DNA from: Phycisphaerales bacterium AB-hyl4
GTDB taxonomy: Bacteria > Planctomycetota > Phycisphaerae > Phycisphaerales > Phycisphaeraceae
Reading direction: 5' to 3'
DNA: 64,000 bases
NCBI GenBank assembly: GCA_041821185.1
Contig: JBGUBD010000011.1
Coordinates: forward strand, 1-64,000
In this document: piece after piece, positions 18,168-27,740 of the stretch
How the letters are laid out: every line of letters begins with the position of its first letter
Position numbering within the stretch: the stretch's first letter is position 1
Made by a program: the position numbers and the translations under genes
The notes under the pieces: generated by a model
What the model saw: the letters and a program-made list of their open reading frames with translations, nothing else
Database searches by the model: none
What the model was told of the DNA's origin: nothing

Positions 18168-21035
18168 ATGACCGATGAGAACCGCGGGCAACCGATGGCC
18201 AAAAAACGTTCCACAACCCGTTCCACGAAGAGCCGCGCCAACGGCAGCGGCAAGTCTTCGCGCAGCCAGAAGGCGCCCGACGCCACCGGCAAGCACCTGG
18301 TCATCGTCGAAAGCCCGACGAAGGCCCGCACCATCAACCGCTATCTCGGGCCCGACTATGTCGTCATGGCCAGCGTCGGCCACGTCCGCGATCTGCCCAG
18401 CCGGGCCCCCAAGGGTGAGAAGCAGGAAGTGCCCGGCGTCGACCTCGAACACGATTTCGAGCCGACCTACGACATCCTCCCGGATAAAAAGAAGACCGTC
18501 ACCGAACTTCGCAAAGCCGCGAAAAACGCCACTGACATCTGGTTCGCGACCGACCTCGACCGTGAGGGCGAAGCCATTGCCTGGCACCTCGCCGAGGCGT
18601 TGGGCATCAATACTGAGCACGCCAAGCGCGTCGTCTTCAACGCGATCACCAAGGGCGAAATCGACCGAGCCTTCCACGAGCCGCGCAACATCGACCAGGC
18701 CATGGTCGACGCGCAGCAGGCCCGCCGTATCCTCGACCGCATCGTCGGCTACCAGGTCTCGCCGCTGCTCTGGAAGAAGGTGGCAGGCGGACTGAGCGCC
18801 GGCCGTGTGCAGTCGGTCGCGACCCGCCTCGTCGTCGAACGCGAGCGAGAGATCGAAGCGTTCGTGCCCGACGAGTACTGGCGGATCACCGGCCTCTTCG
18901 CCACTCGCCTCGACGACGCCGACAAGCTCGCCCCCCAGTGGCAGGAATTTCTCACCAGCTACGAAGAAAAGCCGCGCACCGTCCGCGAGCAGAACGCCTG
19001 GCTGAGCGAGCATGACTGCCTCCGCGCCGAGTTGACCGAGTTGCAGGGCAAGCCCTTCGAGACCGACAACCGCGACGATGCACGCAAGGCCGCCGAGTTG
19101 CTCGGCTTCGTGCTCGACAACGCGGAAGAAAAGACCGACGACAAAGCCAAAGGCTCCGCGAAAAACATCGTCCGCTACCTCGGCCACGTCGGCGACGATC
19201 GCCCCGACTACGCCATCGAGTCCATCCAGACCAAGCGCAGCACCAGCAAGCCCGGTGCACCATTTATCACCAGCACCATGCAGCAGGCCGCGGCCAACCG
19301 GCTCGGCTTCCAGTTGCAGCGCACGATGCGCCTCGCCCAACAGCTTTATGAAGGCATCAACCTTGGCGGCGCTCGCGGGCAGACGGGCCTGATCACCTAC
19401 ATGCGTACCGACTCGACACACCTGTCAGGCGACGCGCTGAACATGGCCCGCAAGTTCGTCAGCGATACGCACGGCGAGCAATACCTTCCCGAAAAGCCCA
19501 ACTTCTACAGCTCCAGCAACAAGTCGGCACAGGAAGCTCACGAAGCCATCCGCCCCACCGACGTCACGCTCACACCGCAGTCGATCCGCAGCGCGCTCAA
19601 CGATGAGCAGTACAAGCTCTACGACCTCATCTGGCGTCGCTTCGTCGCCTGCCAGATGACGCCCGCGCAGTGGGACTCGACCACCATCATGATCGCCGCC
19701 AAGGCGAAGAGTGACGCCTCGGACCTCGCCCGCTTCAAAGCCACCGGCCGCAAGCTCGTCTTCGACGGCTTCTATAAAGTCATGGGCGTGCCCACTGGCG
19801 ATGACGTCGTGCTGCCGGAGCTGGAAGAGCAGCAGCCGCTCGCGCCGATCGTCATCGACCCGACGCAGCACTTCACCAGCCCGCCGGCCCGCTACACCGA
19901 AGCCTCGCTTCAAAAGAAGCTCGAAGAAGAGGGCATCGGTCGGCCGTCGACTTACGCCGCGATCATCCAGACAATCCAGGACCGCGAGTACGTCACCTCG
20001 GTCGCGCCGCGCGATCGGCGACTCATGGCCACCGACCTGGGCATGGTCGTCACCGACATGCTCGTTGAAGCGTTCCCCAAAGTGATGGACGTCGCGTACA
20101 CCCGCGAGATGGAAGCCGAGCTCGACCATATCGAAGATGAACGCCACGACTGGCGGAAAATGCTTCGCGAGTTCTATGGCCCGTTCCGCGAGAAACTCGA
20201 AAAAGCCCACGATCAACTGCAACACGCCAAGGCCGCGTCGATGCCCGCGCCCTACAAATGCCCCAAGTGCGGCGCGGCGACGGAGTACCGCTTCGGCAAG
20301 AACGGTCGATTCCTCTCGTGCACGCGTTTCAACGTGCCGCCCGTCGAAGTGAAGGTGCACGATCAGCCGGGCAAGTACCTGCTCTATAAAGCCAAGGGCA
20401 AAGCTCGGCCGAAGATCGTCAGCGAAGACGGCAGCACAAAGATCGGCTGGACCAAGCTCAACGCGGAAGAGAAGAAGAAGTTTCAGCAGATCAGCGACGA
20501 GATGGAAACCTGCGACTACGCCGCGCCGATCGACCGCGACGGCAAGCCGATGGAGCCGCAGCTTTCCGACATCGCCTGCCCTGAGTGTGGCGGCGAGATG
20601 ACCAAGCGCACCGGCCGATTCGGCGCGTTCCTCGGCTGCGTCAACTACCCGCAGTGCAAAGGCATCGTCAAGCTCGACCCGAAGAAGCAGACGGTCATCC
20701 TGCCCAAGACCGAGCCTTACACGACCGACGTGCCCTGCCCGAAGTGCGACTCGCCCCTGTACCTTCGCGAGTCGAAGCGCGGGCTGTGGCTAAGCTGCTC
20801 GACGTTCCCGAAATGTCGCGGTCGTGTGGGCTTCAGCACGCTTGAGGAAGACAAGCAGGCCGAGCTGGAAAAAATCTGGGCCGAGCACGAAAAGCAGAAC
20901 CCGCGCCCCGTCATTCGCACGGTCAATGGTGAAGTGGTACCGGAAGGCTACCTGCCGAAGATCGCCGGCGAAGGCGAAGACGACTCAAGTAGTGACGGCC
21001 AACTCGAAGACGCGCCCAGTTCCGACGCGGCGTGA
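18168..21035 (+). CDS. topA: DNA topoisomerase I (type IA)
   Basis: Relaxes negative supercoils by single-strand passage. Seen in order: TOPRIM domain with LVIVESPTKARTI and the acidic triad in FATDLDREGEAIAWH (residues 126-140); the GGLSAGRVQSVATRL segment (208-221); the active-site Tyr at residue 411 in GLITYMRTDSTHLS; EAHEAIRPTD; and EGIGRPSTYA. The C-terminal third has three four-cysteine zinc ribbons (starting CPKCGAA, CPECGGE and CPKCDSP), the middle one ending NYPQC. The first ribbon shows only three clear cysteines (CPKC and LSC). Length 955 residues. A basic, Ser/Thr-rich tail precedes TOPRIM. The second ATG, at 18195, is an alternative start. Confidence 0.96.
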   Translation: MTDENRGQPMAKKRSTTRSTKSRANGSGKSSRSQKAPDATGKHLVIVESPTKARTINRYLGPDYVVMASVGHVRDLPSRAPKGEKQEVPGVDLEHDFEPTYDILPDKKKTVTELRKAAKNATDIWFATDLDREGEAIAWHLAEALGINTEHAKRVVFNAITKGEIDRAFHEPRNIDQAMVDAQQARRILDRIVGYQVSPLLWKKVAGGLSAGRVQSVATRLVVEREREIEAFVPDEYWRITGLFATRLDDADKLAPQWQEFLTSYEEKPRTVREQNAWLSEHDCLRAELTELQGKPFETDNRDDARKAAELLGFVLDNAEEKTDDKAKGSAKNIVRYLGHVGDDRPDYAIESIQTKRSTSKPGAPFITSTMQQAAANRLGFQLQRTMRLAQQLYEGINLGGARGQTGLITYMRTDSTHLSGDALNMARKFVSDTHGEQYLPEKPNFYSSSNKSAQEAHEAIRPTDVTLTPQSIRSALNDEQYKLYDLIWRRFVACQMTPAQWDSTTIMIAAKAKSDASDLARFKATGRKLVFDGFYKVMGVPTGDDVVLPELEEQQPLAPIVIDPTQHFTSPPARYTEASLQKKLEEEGIGRPSTYAAIIQTIQDREYVTSVAPRDRRLMATDLGMVVTDMLVEAFPKVMDVAYTREMEAELDHIEDERHDWRKMLREFYGPFREKLEKAHDQLQHAKAASMPAPYKCPKCGAATEYRFGKNGRFLSCTRFNVPPVEVKVHDQPGKYLLYKAKGKARPKIVSEDGSTKIGWTKLNAEEKKKFQQISDEMETCDYAAPIDRDGKPMEPQLSDIACPECGGEMTKRTGRFGAFLGCVNYPQCKGIVKLDPKKQTVILPKTEPYTTDVPCPKCDSPLYLRESKRGLWLSCSTFPKCRGRVGFSTLEEDKQAELEKIWAEHEKQNPRPVIRTVNGEVVPEGYLPKIAGEGEDDSSSDGQLEDAPSSDAA

Positions 21036-21055
21036 CAGCACCAATGCAGATTAAG

Positions 21056-21132
21056 TTAGCCGCGAAGCAAAGCGGAGCGCGGTTCGTGAGTGTATATCTA
21101 CGTGGCACGCTCCGCTGTGCTTCGCGGCTAAT
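21056..21132. repeat. Long inverted repeat between topA and the flavin-binding gene
   Basis: Arms 21056-21079 and 21109-21132 pair over 24 bp with one mismatch and share the end TTAGCCGCGAAGC. It lies between convergent genes and could terminate both. The TTAGCCGCG end matches the element at 39144-39219. Confidence 0.85.
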
Positions 21133-21617
21133 TATTTGAGTTCTGCCTCAACCTTGAAGCCGAAGCCGCGGCGGTTGTCGATCCAGCGGACCCACGTTGG
21201 CTGAAAACGATAGAACTGTTGCGACTCAATCAACTCGCGGAAGCGCGGGTTTTCCGCGAGGTCGGCGAACTTGTCTACAAATGCGTTCCAGGCACGATGA
21301 CGATCAAGATCGGCTTCGACGAGCACGGCTCGGCCGCGCATTTGAAGGCCGTGAATATTCATCGGCCGATCGTCGTGGCCGTAGACCGTTACCGCGACGT
21401 TCGGCCGAGCGGCAAGGTTGCGACTATGGCCCGACTTCGGGCTGGAGACCCAGTAAAACCGCAAGTCATCATCATGTGCGAACTGGACATTGGCGGCGTG
21501 CGGGTCGCCCTGCTCGCCAACGGTGGCGAGGCTGGCGGTACGGGCGTGGTGTAGGAACGTAGCCACCTGGCGTGCGATGGCCGGTGGAAAATGCAACGAC
21601 AATTGTGTTTCAACCAT
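21132..21617 (-). CDS. Pyridoxamine 5'-phosphate oxidase-like flavin-binding protein
   Basis: A 161-residue single-domain protein of the split-barrel FMN-binding superfamily. Seen: FLHHARTASLATVGEQGDPH, NVQFAHDDDLRFYWVSSPKS, HSRNLAARPNVAVTVY, and the C-terminal WVRWIDN with a G-F-G-F tail. The pattern is of a general nitroreductase/PNPOx-like protein rather than PdxH itself, since the PdxH substrate loops are missing. The ATG at 21617 is favoured; the longer frame from 21647 would overlap the uvrA stop. It lies 27 bp after uvrA on the same strand. Confidence 0.82.
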   Translation of the reverse strand: MVETQLSLHFPPAIARQVATFLHHARTASLATVGEQGDPHAANVQFAHDDDLRFYWVSSPKSGHSRNLAARPNVAVTVYGHDDRPMNIHGLQMRGRAVLVEADLDRHRAWNAFVDKFADLAENPRFRELIESQQFYRFQPTWVRWIDNRRGFGFKVEAELK

Positions 21618-21643
21618 GATTTTGGACCCTGGCTGAAAGCTTA

Positions 21644-24616
21644 TCACACCTTGGCCGACTGCGGGAGGTACTTGCGCAGAAACGCGCCGGTGTAAGAAGC
21701 TTCATGGTCGGCAAGCTGTTCGGGCGTGCCGGCGACGACGATCTCGCCGCCGCGGTCGCCGCCTTCGGGGCCGAGGTCGATGACCCAGTCGGCACATTTG
21801 ATGACGTCGATGTTGTGTTCGATGACGACGATGGTGTTGCCCGCGTCGGCGAGGCGGTGCAGCACGGTGAGCAACTTTTCAACGTCGGCGAAGTGCAGGC
21901 CGGTCGTGGGTTCGTCGAGGATGTAGAGCGTGTGGCCGGTGGATCGCTTGCCCAGCTCGGTGGCGAGCTTGACGCGCTGCGCCTCGCCGCCGGAGAGGGT
22001 GGTGGACGCCTGTCCGAGTTGCACATAGCTGAGGCCGACGTCATTTAATGCCGTGAGCAGTCGCTTCACGTCGGGGAAGTTCTCGAAGAACGCGAGCGCA
22101 TCTTCGACGGTCATGTCGAGCACGTCGGAGATGTTTTTGCCGCGGTAGGTGATTTCGAGCGTTTCGCGGTTGTAGCGTTTGCCTTTGCACACTTCGCATT
22201 CGACATAAACGTCGGGGAGGAAGTGCATCTCGATTTTTTTCGTGCCCTGCCCCTGGCAGGATTCGCAGCGGCCGCCCTTGACGTTGAAGGAGAATCGGCC
22301 GGGCTTGTAGCCGCGGATCTTGGATTCTTTCGTCTTGGTGAACAAGTCGCGGATGAGATCGAACACGCCGGTGTAGGTGGCAGGGTTAGAGCGCGGCGTT
22401 CGGCCGATGGGCGATTGATCGACATCAATAATGCGCTCGATGTTTTCAATGCCGTCGAGCTTGTCGTGTGCACCGGGCTTGTCGCGTGAGGCGAGCAACG
22501 CACGGCGGGCGGCGCGGAAGAGAATCTGATTAACGAGGGTGGACTTGCCCGAGCCGGACACGCCGGTGACGAGCACGAGGCCGCCGAGCGGGAAGTCGAT
22601 GTCGACGTTTTTTAGATTGTTCTCGCGAGCGCCTTTGATGCTCAGCGGGTTGTCGTGGTTCAGCTCACGCCGTGGTTCGGGCACGACGATCTCAGTGCGG
22701 CCGCTGAGGTAGGCGGCGGTGAGCGATGTGCGGTGCTTCATGACCTGGGCAAGCGTGCCCTGGGCGACGACTTCGCCGCCGTGCCTGCCGGGGCCGGGGC
22801 CGATGTCGATCAGGTGGTCGGCTGCGCGGATGGTGTCTTCGTCGTGCTCGACGACGATGACGGTGTTGCCGATGTCGGTGAGGTGTCGGAGCGTAGCGAT
22901 AAGTCGGTCGTTGTCGCGCTGGTGCAGTCCGATGGTTGGCTCGTCGAGCACGTAGCAGCAGCCGACGAGGCCCGAGCCGACTTGCGTGGCGAGTCGGATG
23001 CGTTGGCCCTCGCCGCCGGAGAGAGTGCCGGTCGCGCGGTTGAGGTTGAGGTAGCCGAGCCCGACGGAGAGCATGAAGCCGAGGCGGGCGCGGATTTCCT
23101 TGAGGATCGGCGCTGCGATGGTGGTGTGCTCTTTGTTGAGTTTGAGCGCGTCAAAGAACGCGCCGGCCTGCTCGATGGTCATCGAGGTGACGTCGTGAAT
23201 GTTGTAATAGCCCTTTGACGCCCACGGCGTCACGCCGTGGGCGTCGCCCTCGATGAACACATGCAGCGCTTCGGTGCGCAGGCGGGCGCCGTGACATGTT
23301 TCGCAAGGTGCTTCGGAGAGGTAGTTGTGCAGGCGGGCCTTGACGAATTCGCTGTCGGTGTTTTCGAAGCGCCGCTGAAGGCTGGGCACGACGCCCTCGA
23401 AGTGCGCGTCATATTTCGCTTCATCGCGCGGCGACGTGCCGTGCATGAGGATGCGTGTCACGGCCTTGCCGAGCTTCTTGAACGGGGTCTGCGGGCTGAC
23501 ATCGAAATCGCGGCAGAACTGGCGGATGACGCGGTTGTAGTAGATGTTCATCCGCTTGCCGTTCTTCCGCCAGGCTTCGATCGCGCCGTCGGCCAGCGAC
23601 AGCTCGCCGTTCGCGACGATCAACTCGGGGTCGAACTCAAGAATCGTGCCCAACCCGCCGCAACTCGGGCATGCGCCGTAAGGCGAGTTGAACGAGAACA
23701 GCCTCGGCTCAAGGTCTTCCAGACTGCATTCAGGATGCTCCGGGCAGGCGTACTTTTCGCTGAAGAGTTGATCCTGCCACGAACCGGCCTTCGCGTTGCC
23801 GGCCCCCGACGGTGGTTGAGAGCTGATGAGCACGAGGCCTTCGGCAAGCTTCAAGGCAAGCTCGACTGAGTCGGCGATGCGCGATCGCAGGCCCGATGGC
23901 TCGCCGTTGCCCTCGGCGGGGCCTTCTTCGCGGACGACGATGCGGTCGATCACGGCTTCGATGGTATGCGCCTGGTAGCGTGCTTTTTTCGTGGTGAAGG
24001 GCGTGCCGGCTTTGCTCTGGCTGATTTCGCGCAGGTCCATCACCTCGCCGTCGACGCGAGCGCGGACGAAGCCCTGGCGGGTCATGGCCTCGAAGACTTC
24101 TTTGTGGTGGCCTTTCTTGCCGCGGACCAGCGGGGCCATGACCATGAGCTTCGTACCCTCGGGCAGGCTGAGCACCTGGTCGACGATCTGCGTGGCCGAC
24201 TGGCTGGCGATGGGCTGGCCGCAGGTCTTGCCCTTTTCGTCGACATGCCAGCAGCGAGGCTGGCCGACGCGAGCGAACAGCAGGCGGAGGTAGTCGTAGA
24301 TCTCTGTCGTCGTCGCGACGGTGGAGCGCGGGTTGTGGCTGGCGGAGCGCTGCTCGATGGCGATCGTCGGCGGGAGGCCTTCGATCGATTCGACGTCGGG
24401 CTTTTGCAGTTGATCGAGAAACTGCCGCGCGTACGCCGACAGCGATTCGATGTACTTGCGCTGTCCCTCGGCGTAGATCGTGTCGAAGGCGAGGGTGGAT
24501 TTGCCGCTGCCGGACAGCCCCGTGATGACCACGAGTTTGTCGCGCGGAATGTCAATGTCCATGCCCTTGAGGTTGTGCTCACGGGCATTGCGGATGGAGA
24601 TCGTTGTCAGGGCCAT
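21644..24616 (-). CDS. uvrA: Excinuclease ABC subunit A
   Basis: DNA damage sensor of nucleotide excision repair, a tandem ABC ATPase. Seen: first Walker [15 protein letters not shown] (near residue 40), [11 protein letters not shown], first signature [13 protein letters not shown] and Walker [18 protein letters not shown]; second Walker [14 protein letters not shown], signature [13 protein letters not shown] and [15 protein letters not shown]. The C-terminal zinc module [10 protein letters not shown] / [10 protein letters not shown] is intact. The first zinc module departs from the usual CxxC: it reads CPEHPEC before [12 protein letters not shown], followed by a normal CPSCGGLG. The start is the ATG at 24616 ([16 protein letters not shown]). 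About 990 residues, long for UvrA by some tens of residues. Confidence 0.97.
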   Translation of the reverse strand: MALTTISIRNAREHNLKGMDIDIPRDKLVVITGLSGSGKSTLAFDTIYAEGQRKYIESLSAYARQFLDQLQKPDVESIEGLPPTIAIEQRSASHNPRSTVATTTEIYDYLRLLFARVGQPRCWHVDEKGKTCGQPIASQSATQIVDQVLSLPEGTKLMVMAPLVRGKKGHHKEVFEAMTRQGFVRARVDGEVMDLREISQSKAGTPFTTKKARYQAHTIEAVIDRIVVREEGPAEGNGEPSGLRSRIADSVELALKLAEGLVLISSQPPSGAGNAKAGSWQDQLFSEKYACPEHPECSLEDLEPRLFSFNSPYGACPSCGGLGTILEFDPELIVANGELSLADGAIEAWRKNGKRMNIYYNRVIRQFCRDFDVSPQTPFKKLGKAVTRILMHGTSPRDEAKYDAHFEGVVPSLQRRFENTDSEFVKARLHNYLSEAPCETCHGARLRTEALHVFIEGDAHGVTPWASKGYYNIHDVTSMTIEQAGAFFDALKLNKEHTTIAAPILKEIRARLGFMLSVGLGYLNLNRATGTLSGGEGQRIRLATQVGSGLVGCCYVLDEPTIGLHQRDNDRLIATLRHLTDIGNTVIVVEHDEDTIRAADHLIDIGPGPGRHGGEVVAQGTLAQVMKHRTSLTAAYLSGRTEIVVPEPRRELNHDNPLSIKGARENNLKNVDIDFPLGGLVLVTGVSGSGKSTLVNQILFRAARRALLASRDKPGAHDKLDGIENIERIIDVDQSPIGRTPRSNPATYTGVFDLIRDLFTKTKESKIRGYKPGRFSFNVKGGRCESCQGQGTKKIEMHFLPDVYVECEVCKGKRYNRETLEITYRGKNISDVLDMTVEDALAFFENFPDVKRLLTALNDVGLSYVQLGQASTTLSGGEAQRVKLATELGKRSTGHTLYILDEPTTGLHFADVEKLLTVLHRLADAGNTIVVIEHNIDVIKCADWVIDLGPEGGDRGGEIVVAGTPEQLADHEASYTGAFLRKYLPQSAKV

Positions 24617-24732
24617 GGCAGTCGTACGCAACCGGGGGTGGGGTAGGTCGGTTAGGGTTTCGTACGAGTATGATAGCCGATGAAATCAGCGGCAACAGGC
24701 CCGCCGGTTTAATCCGCGAATCGCCCTTCGTC

Positions 24733-25647
24733 TCACGGCCACACGACGACTTCGCGTTCGAGCTCGACGTCGAAACGCTCGCGAACCGTCTGCTGGACGT
24801 GGCTGATCACCGCGAGCACGTCGGCGGCGGTAGCGCCCTCGTCAGCGGCGATGAAATTGGCGTGCACCTCGGAAACGTGAGCCCGGCCGTGGCGGTAGCC
24901 CTTGAGCCCGGCCTGGTCGATGAGCTTGCCGGCCCCCGCGCCGTCGGCGGCCTCGGCGGGCGGATTCTTGAACGCGCAGCCGGCGGAGGCAGCGCCCATC
25001 GGCTGACTGTTTTTCTTGTAGAAGAAAATTTCCTTCACCCGCTTCATCAGCGTTTCAGGGTCGTCCTCTTCCAACGCGAACTCGACCTGAAGGATTAGCG
25101 GCGCGACGATGTTCGTCTTGCGATAGCTGAACACCAGGTCGGCGCGGTCGCGGTAGTAGACCTGTCCGTTGCCTGACATGACCTGCACTCGGCTGACGCT
25201 GGAGCCGATGTCGCCGTAGGCTCCCCCGGCGTTCATCCGAACCGCTCCGCCGACGCTCGCCGGGATGCCCGCCACGGTTTCCAGGCCGGCGAGCCCCTCC
25301 CGGGTCGAGTCGAGCACGAGCTTGAACAGGTCGGCCCCCGCACCGACGCGGAGCATCGTGCCCTCGCGCTCGACGTTCGTAAACGCCGGCTCACTGAGTT
25401 GCACGACCACGCCGGGCACGCCTTCATCGGACACGAGCAGGTTCGCACCGCTGCCGAGCACGCGCAGCGGCACGTTTGCCTCATGGCAACGGACCGCCAG
25501 TTCGCCGAGTTGGGCGATGGACGCGGGGGTGGCGAGCACCTCGGCGGGGCCGCCTACGCCGTACCACGTCTTCGGGCCCAGCGGCACGTTGCGTTCGTGG
25601 GCGATGTTGAGGTCTGCCAGCAGATCGTCGGTCACGAGCTTGGTCAT
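24733..25647 (-). CDS. murB: UDP-N-acetylenolpyruvoylglucosamine reductase
   Basis: Reduces enolpyruvyl-UDP-GlcNAc to UDP-MurNAc with FAD and NADPH, committing carbon to peptidoglycan. Seen: TWYGVGGPAEVLATP, VLGSGANLLVSDEG (FAD pyrophosphate loop), GIPASVGGAVRMNAGGAYG, FSYRKT, and SAGCAFKNP, where the catalytic proton donor is Cys instead of the more usual Ser; Cys-type MurBs are known in several phyla. C-terminal EVHANFIAADEGAT and VRERFDVELEREVVV complete the family pattern. The gene supports peptidoglycan synthesis in this planctomycete. Separated from uvrA by about 116 bp. Confidence 0.95.
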   Translation of the reverse strand: MTKLVTDDLLADLNIAHERNVPLGPKTWYGVGGPAEVLATPASIAQLGELAVRCHEANVPLRVLGSGANLLVSDEGVPGVVVQLSEPAFTNVEREGTMLRVGAGADLFKLVLDSTREGLAGLETVAGIPASVGGAVRMNAGGAYGDIGSSVSRVQVMSGNGQVYYRDRADLVFSYRKTNIVAPLILQVEFALEEDDPETLMKRVKEIFFYKKNSQPMGAASAGCAFKNPPAEAADGAGAGKLIDQAGLKGYRHGRAHVSEVHANFIAADEGATAADVLAVISHVQQTVRERFDVELEREVVVWP

Positions 25648-25773
25648 TACGAGCAGGTCCTTTGGGCGGGCACGACAAGGAAGGGCATCTGAATTGCTAT
25701 CGGCTGCCGGGACGTACCACGTTGAATCGCCTCGTTAACTTCGAAGCCACCGCGTCGATCACGTGAGCGTCCC

Positions 25774-25867
25774 ATAGCCCCCGGCGGAAGCCGGGGTTTG
25801 CATGCCGAGGTCGTACGCGCCCCTGCTTCCCACTCCAAACCAACCCCCGGCTTCCGCCGGGGGCTAC
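25774..25867. repeat. Interspersed palindromic element, copy 2 (ATAGCCCC...GGGGCTA ends)
   Basis: Left arm 25774-25796 and right arm 25844-25867 carry the same CGGCGGAAGCCGG core as copy 1 at 16756-16841, around a different centre. Confidence 0.8.
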
Positions 25868-25884
25868 TGGGGACGAGCGAAATC

Positions 25885-27579
25885 TCAGTTGCGTGCGAGT
25901 CGGCAGTAGACCCAGCCGGTGATGACCGCGAGGAGGACGTTGCCGCTCCAGAGCAGGCCGAGGCCCATGTAGAGGTAGGCGGGGCTCGGGCGGGAGGTGG
26001 CGACGTTTTCGCCGGCGTAAATCAGCAGGATCGTGATGATCGCGAGCAGGAAGCTCCAGAAGTAGACCACCAGCGTCATCTGCCCCTTGAGGTGGATGCT
26101 GAGCACCGAGCCGAGCACGGTGAGCAGCAGGCAGGCCACCGCCGAGGCGGCGCGGTCGTGGATGAGCGCGGTGATCTGGTACATCAGCCGAACGGTGCGG
26201 TTTTGCAGATTGTCCGAGGCGGTTTCGACGCCGGGCGCGTCACGGTAGCCGGGCTGGCGGGCGAGGTTGATCAGCGGTTCGAGGCCGATCTGTCGCGGGT
26301 CGTCTGCCAGTACGGGCTCGGGCCAGAGCAGGCGTGGCAGCGTCATGGCCGAGTGTTCCGTACTTCGGCCGCCCAGCCGGGCGTCGTACACGCGAACCTC
26401 GGTGAGCTCGACGCGCAGGTTCGGATCGCGCTCGGGCGAGATCTGCTCGACGCCGAGCGTGGCCTGCTGCGCTTCGTATCGGCGGGTGGGCGCCCACACG
26501 CCGCCGGGCTCGTAGGCGGGCGCGAACTCGACGGTGACTGGATCGTCGCCGTCGGCTCGCATGCGGATTGTCGTGCCGCCGGGCCGCACGTCGGGGGCGC
26601 GGAGGGCGAAGTACCCGCCGTAGCCGGTGGAGGCGAGGATGACGGTGTTGCCCGTGTGGTCGTTTTCGAGCGAGCTGCGGACCAGTTGGCGCAGTCGTTC
26701 ACCCGAGAGAGCGTTGATGAGGCTGTCGCGCTCTTCGCGGACGCGGTCGTAGAGGGCGGGCTGCTGCTCGATCTGTCGCAGCTGCGGCAGGGAGAACATC
26801 TTCGGGCGATCGCGGAAGGGGTTGGGCAGCTTGAGCGGGCCGATGTTGACCGCCTCGTCTTCGCCGAGCGTACCGCGTGTCGGGTCGAAGTAGCGGGCGT
26901 CGCGCAGGGCGATCGTCGCCCAACTCTGGTCGGACTGATGGAAGAGGAGGATGTTGGCCCGCTGTGCGGTGATGTCCATGCGCAGTCGGCTGGCGTGGTC
27001 GAGCTGCCCCACCGCGACGCCGGCGAGCTCGATAAGGCGCGTCGGCTGGATGTCCGCTTCGGGCAACACGGGCGGCGGGCGCTCGCCGGCGCGGTCGGCG
27101 AAGACGACCAGATCGCGATCGGGAAAGCGGTCAAACGCCTTGCCGGAGTTCAGGTCGTTGACCAGCAGGGTGACGATGTCGTGCTCGATGGTCTGGCGAG
27201 CCTGGGCGTAGAAGTAGGGAATGACGTAGTTGGCGGTGAAAAACAGGCCCATCGTCATCGCGACGCCGAGGATGATCGGCGGCAGGAGCACCGAGCGGTA
27301 GCTGAGCCCGCTGGCGGAGCAGGCGAGCACTTCGTTGTCCGCCGCCATGCGGATAAACGTCAGCGTACTGGCAAACGCGGCCGCGAAGGGCAGGGCGAAC
27401 ACGATCATCGTCGGCGCGGAGAAGCCCACGAACCGCACCAGCGCCGCCGGGCTCAGCAACCCCTCCGACAACGGCTTGACCGCCGCGGCGAAGCTGATGA
27501 CCGTCACCAGCACAGCCGTGGTGATCGCCAGCAGCTTCAACAGCTCAACGAGGATGTAACGGTACAACGTCCAGGGCAT
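25885..27579 (-). CDS. LptF/LptG (YjgP/YjgQ) family permease
   Basis: A 564-residue protein with the family layout: three N-terminal helices (about residues 10-120, including LTFIRMAADNEVLACSASGL, the conserved cytoplasmic coupling region), a large periplasmic beta domain (about 125-455) and three C-terminal helices. In Gram-negative bacteria these permeases pull LPS from the inner membrane towards the Lpt bridge. The periplasmic domain is larger than in E. coli (about 330 residues against 160-200). Only one of the usual F/G pair is here; lpxA is two genes upstream, which fits a lipid A/LPS context. Whether it is LptF or LptG cannot be decided by eye. Confidence 0.85.
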   Translation of the reverse strand: MPWTLYRYILVELLKLLAITTAVLVTVISFAAAVKPLSEGLLSPAALVRFVGFSAPTMIVFALPFAAAFASTLTFIRMAADNEVLACSASGLSYRSVLLPPIILGVAMTMGLFFTANYVIPYFYAQARQTIEHDIVTLLVNDLNSGKAFDRFPDRDLVVFADRAGERPPPVLPEADIQPTRLIELAGVAVGQLDHASRLRMDITAQRANILLFHQSDQSWATIALRDARYFDPTRGTLGEDEAVNIGPLKLPNPFRDRPKMFSLPQLRQIEQQPALYDRVREERDSLINALSGERLRQLVRSSLENDHTGNTVILASTGYGGYFALRAPDVRPGGTTIRMRADGDDPVTVEFAPAYEPGGVWAPTRRYEAQQATLGVEQISPERDPNLRVELTEVRVYDARLGGRSTEHSAMTLPRLLWPEPVLADDPRQIGLEPLINLARQPGYRDAPGVETASDNLQNRTVRLMYQITALIHDRAASAVACLLLTVLGSVLSIHLKGQMTLVVYFWSFLLAIITILLIYAGENVATSRPSPAYLYMGLGLLWSGNVLLAVITGWVYCRLARN

Positions 27580-27624
27580 GGCAAGGTGGCCAGTTTATCT
27601 ACTTACTGCCGAACACGCGGAGAA

Positions 27625-27680
27625 GTTTCGCGTTTCTGGCTTCGACGTTCGAGTTTCACGATTCTGGTTTCGAGTTTGTA
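27625..27680. repeat. 7-bp periodic repeat, 8 units (locus C)
   Basis: Eight heptamers of type GTTTCKN on the plus strand (complement GAAAC), from GTTTCGC to GTTTGTA, upstream of the LptF/G-type gene. Reverse-orientation member of the family at loci A and B. Confidence 0.8.
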
Positions 27681-27740
27681 GGGCAGGGCTTGCCCTGCCG
27701 TTGTCATGGCACGCGACCAAGGCAGGGCGAGCCCTGCCCT
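27677..27740. repeat. Inverted repeat of GTAGGGCAGGG hairpins
   Basis: Arms TGTAGGGCAGGGCTTGCCCT and AGGGCGAGCCCTGCCCTACT face each other across about 25 bp. Each arm is also self-complementary. Lies directly after the lipB stop and may terminate it. Confidence 0.75.

Noticed and set aside
18123..19421. 432-residue open frame on the minus strand of topA.
   Set aside because: Antisense frame created by codon bias of topA; no family motifs, while the plus strand is clearly topoisomerase I.
24617..24670. CGTACG palindromes at 24623 and 24661 as a LexA box for uvrA.
   Set aside because: They do not match any LexA consensus I know, and 6-bp palindromes are common by chance.
25798..27681. 627-residue open frame on the plus strand across the LptF/G-type gene.
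   Set aside because: Mirror frame in high-GC DNA; composition is Gly/Arg/Asp-rich with no domain, and the minus strand encodes a recognisable permease.
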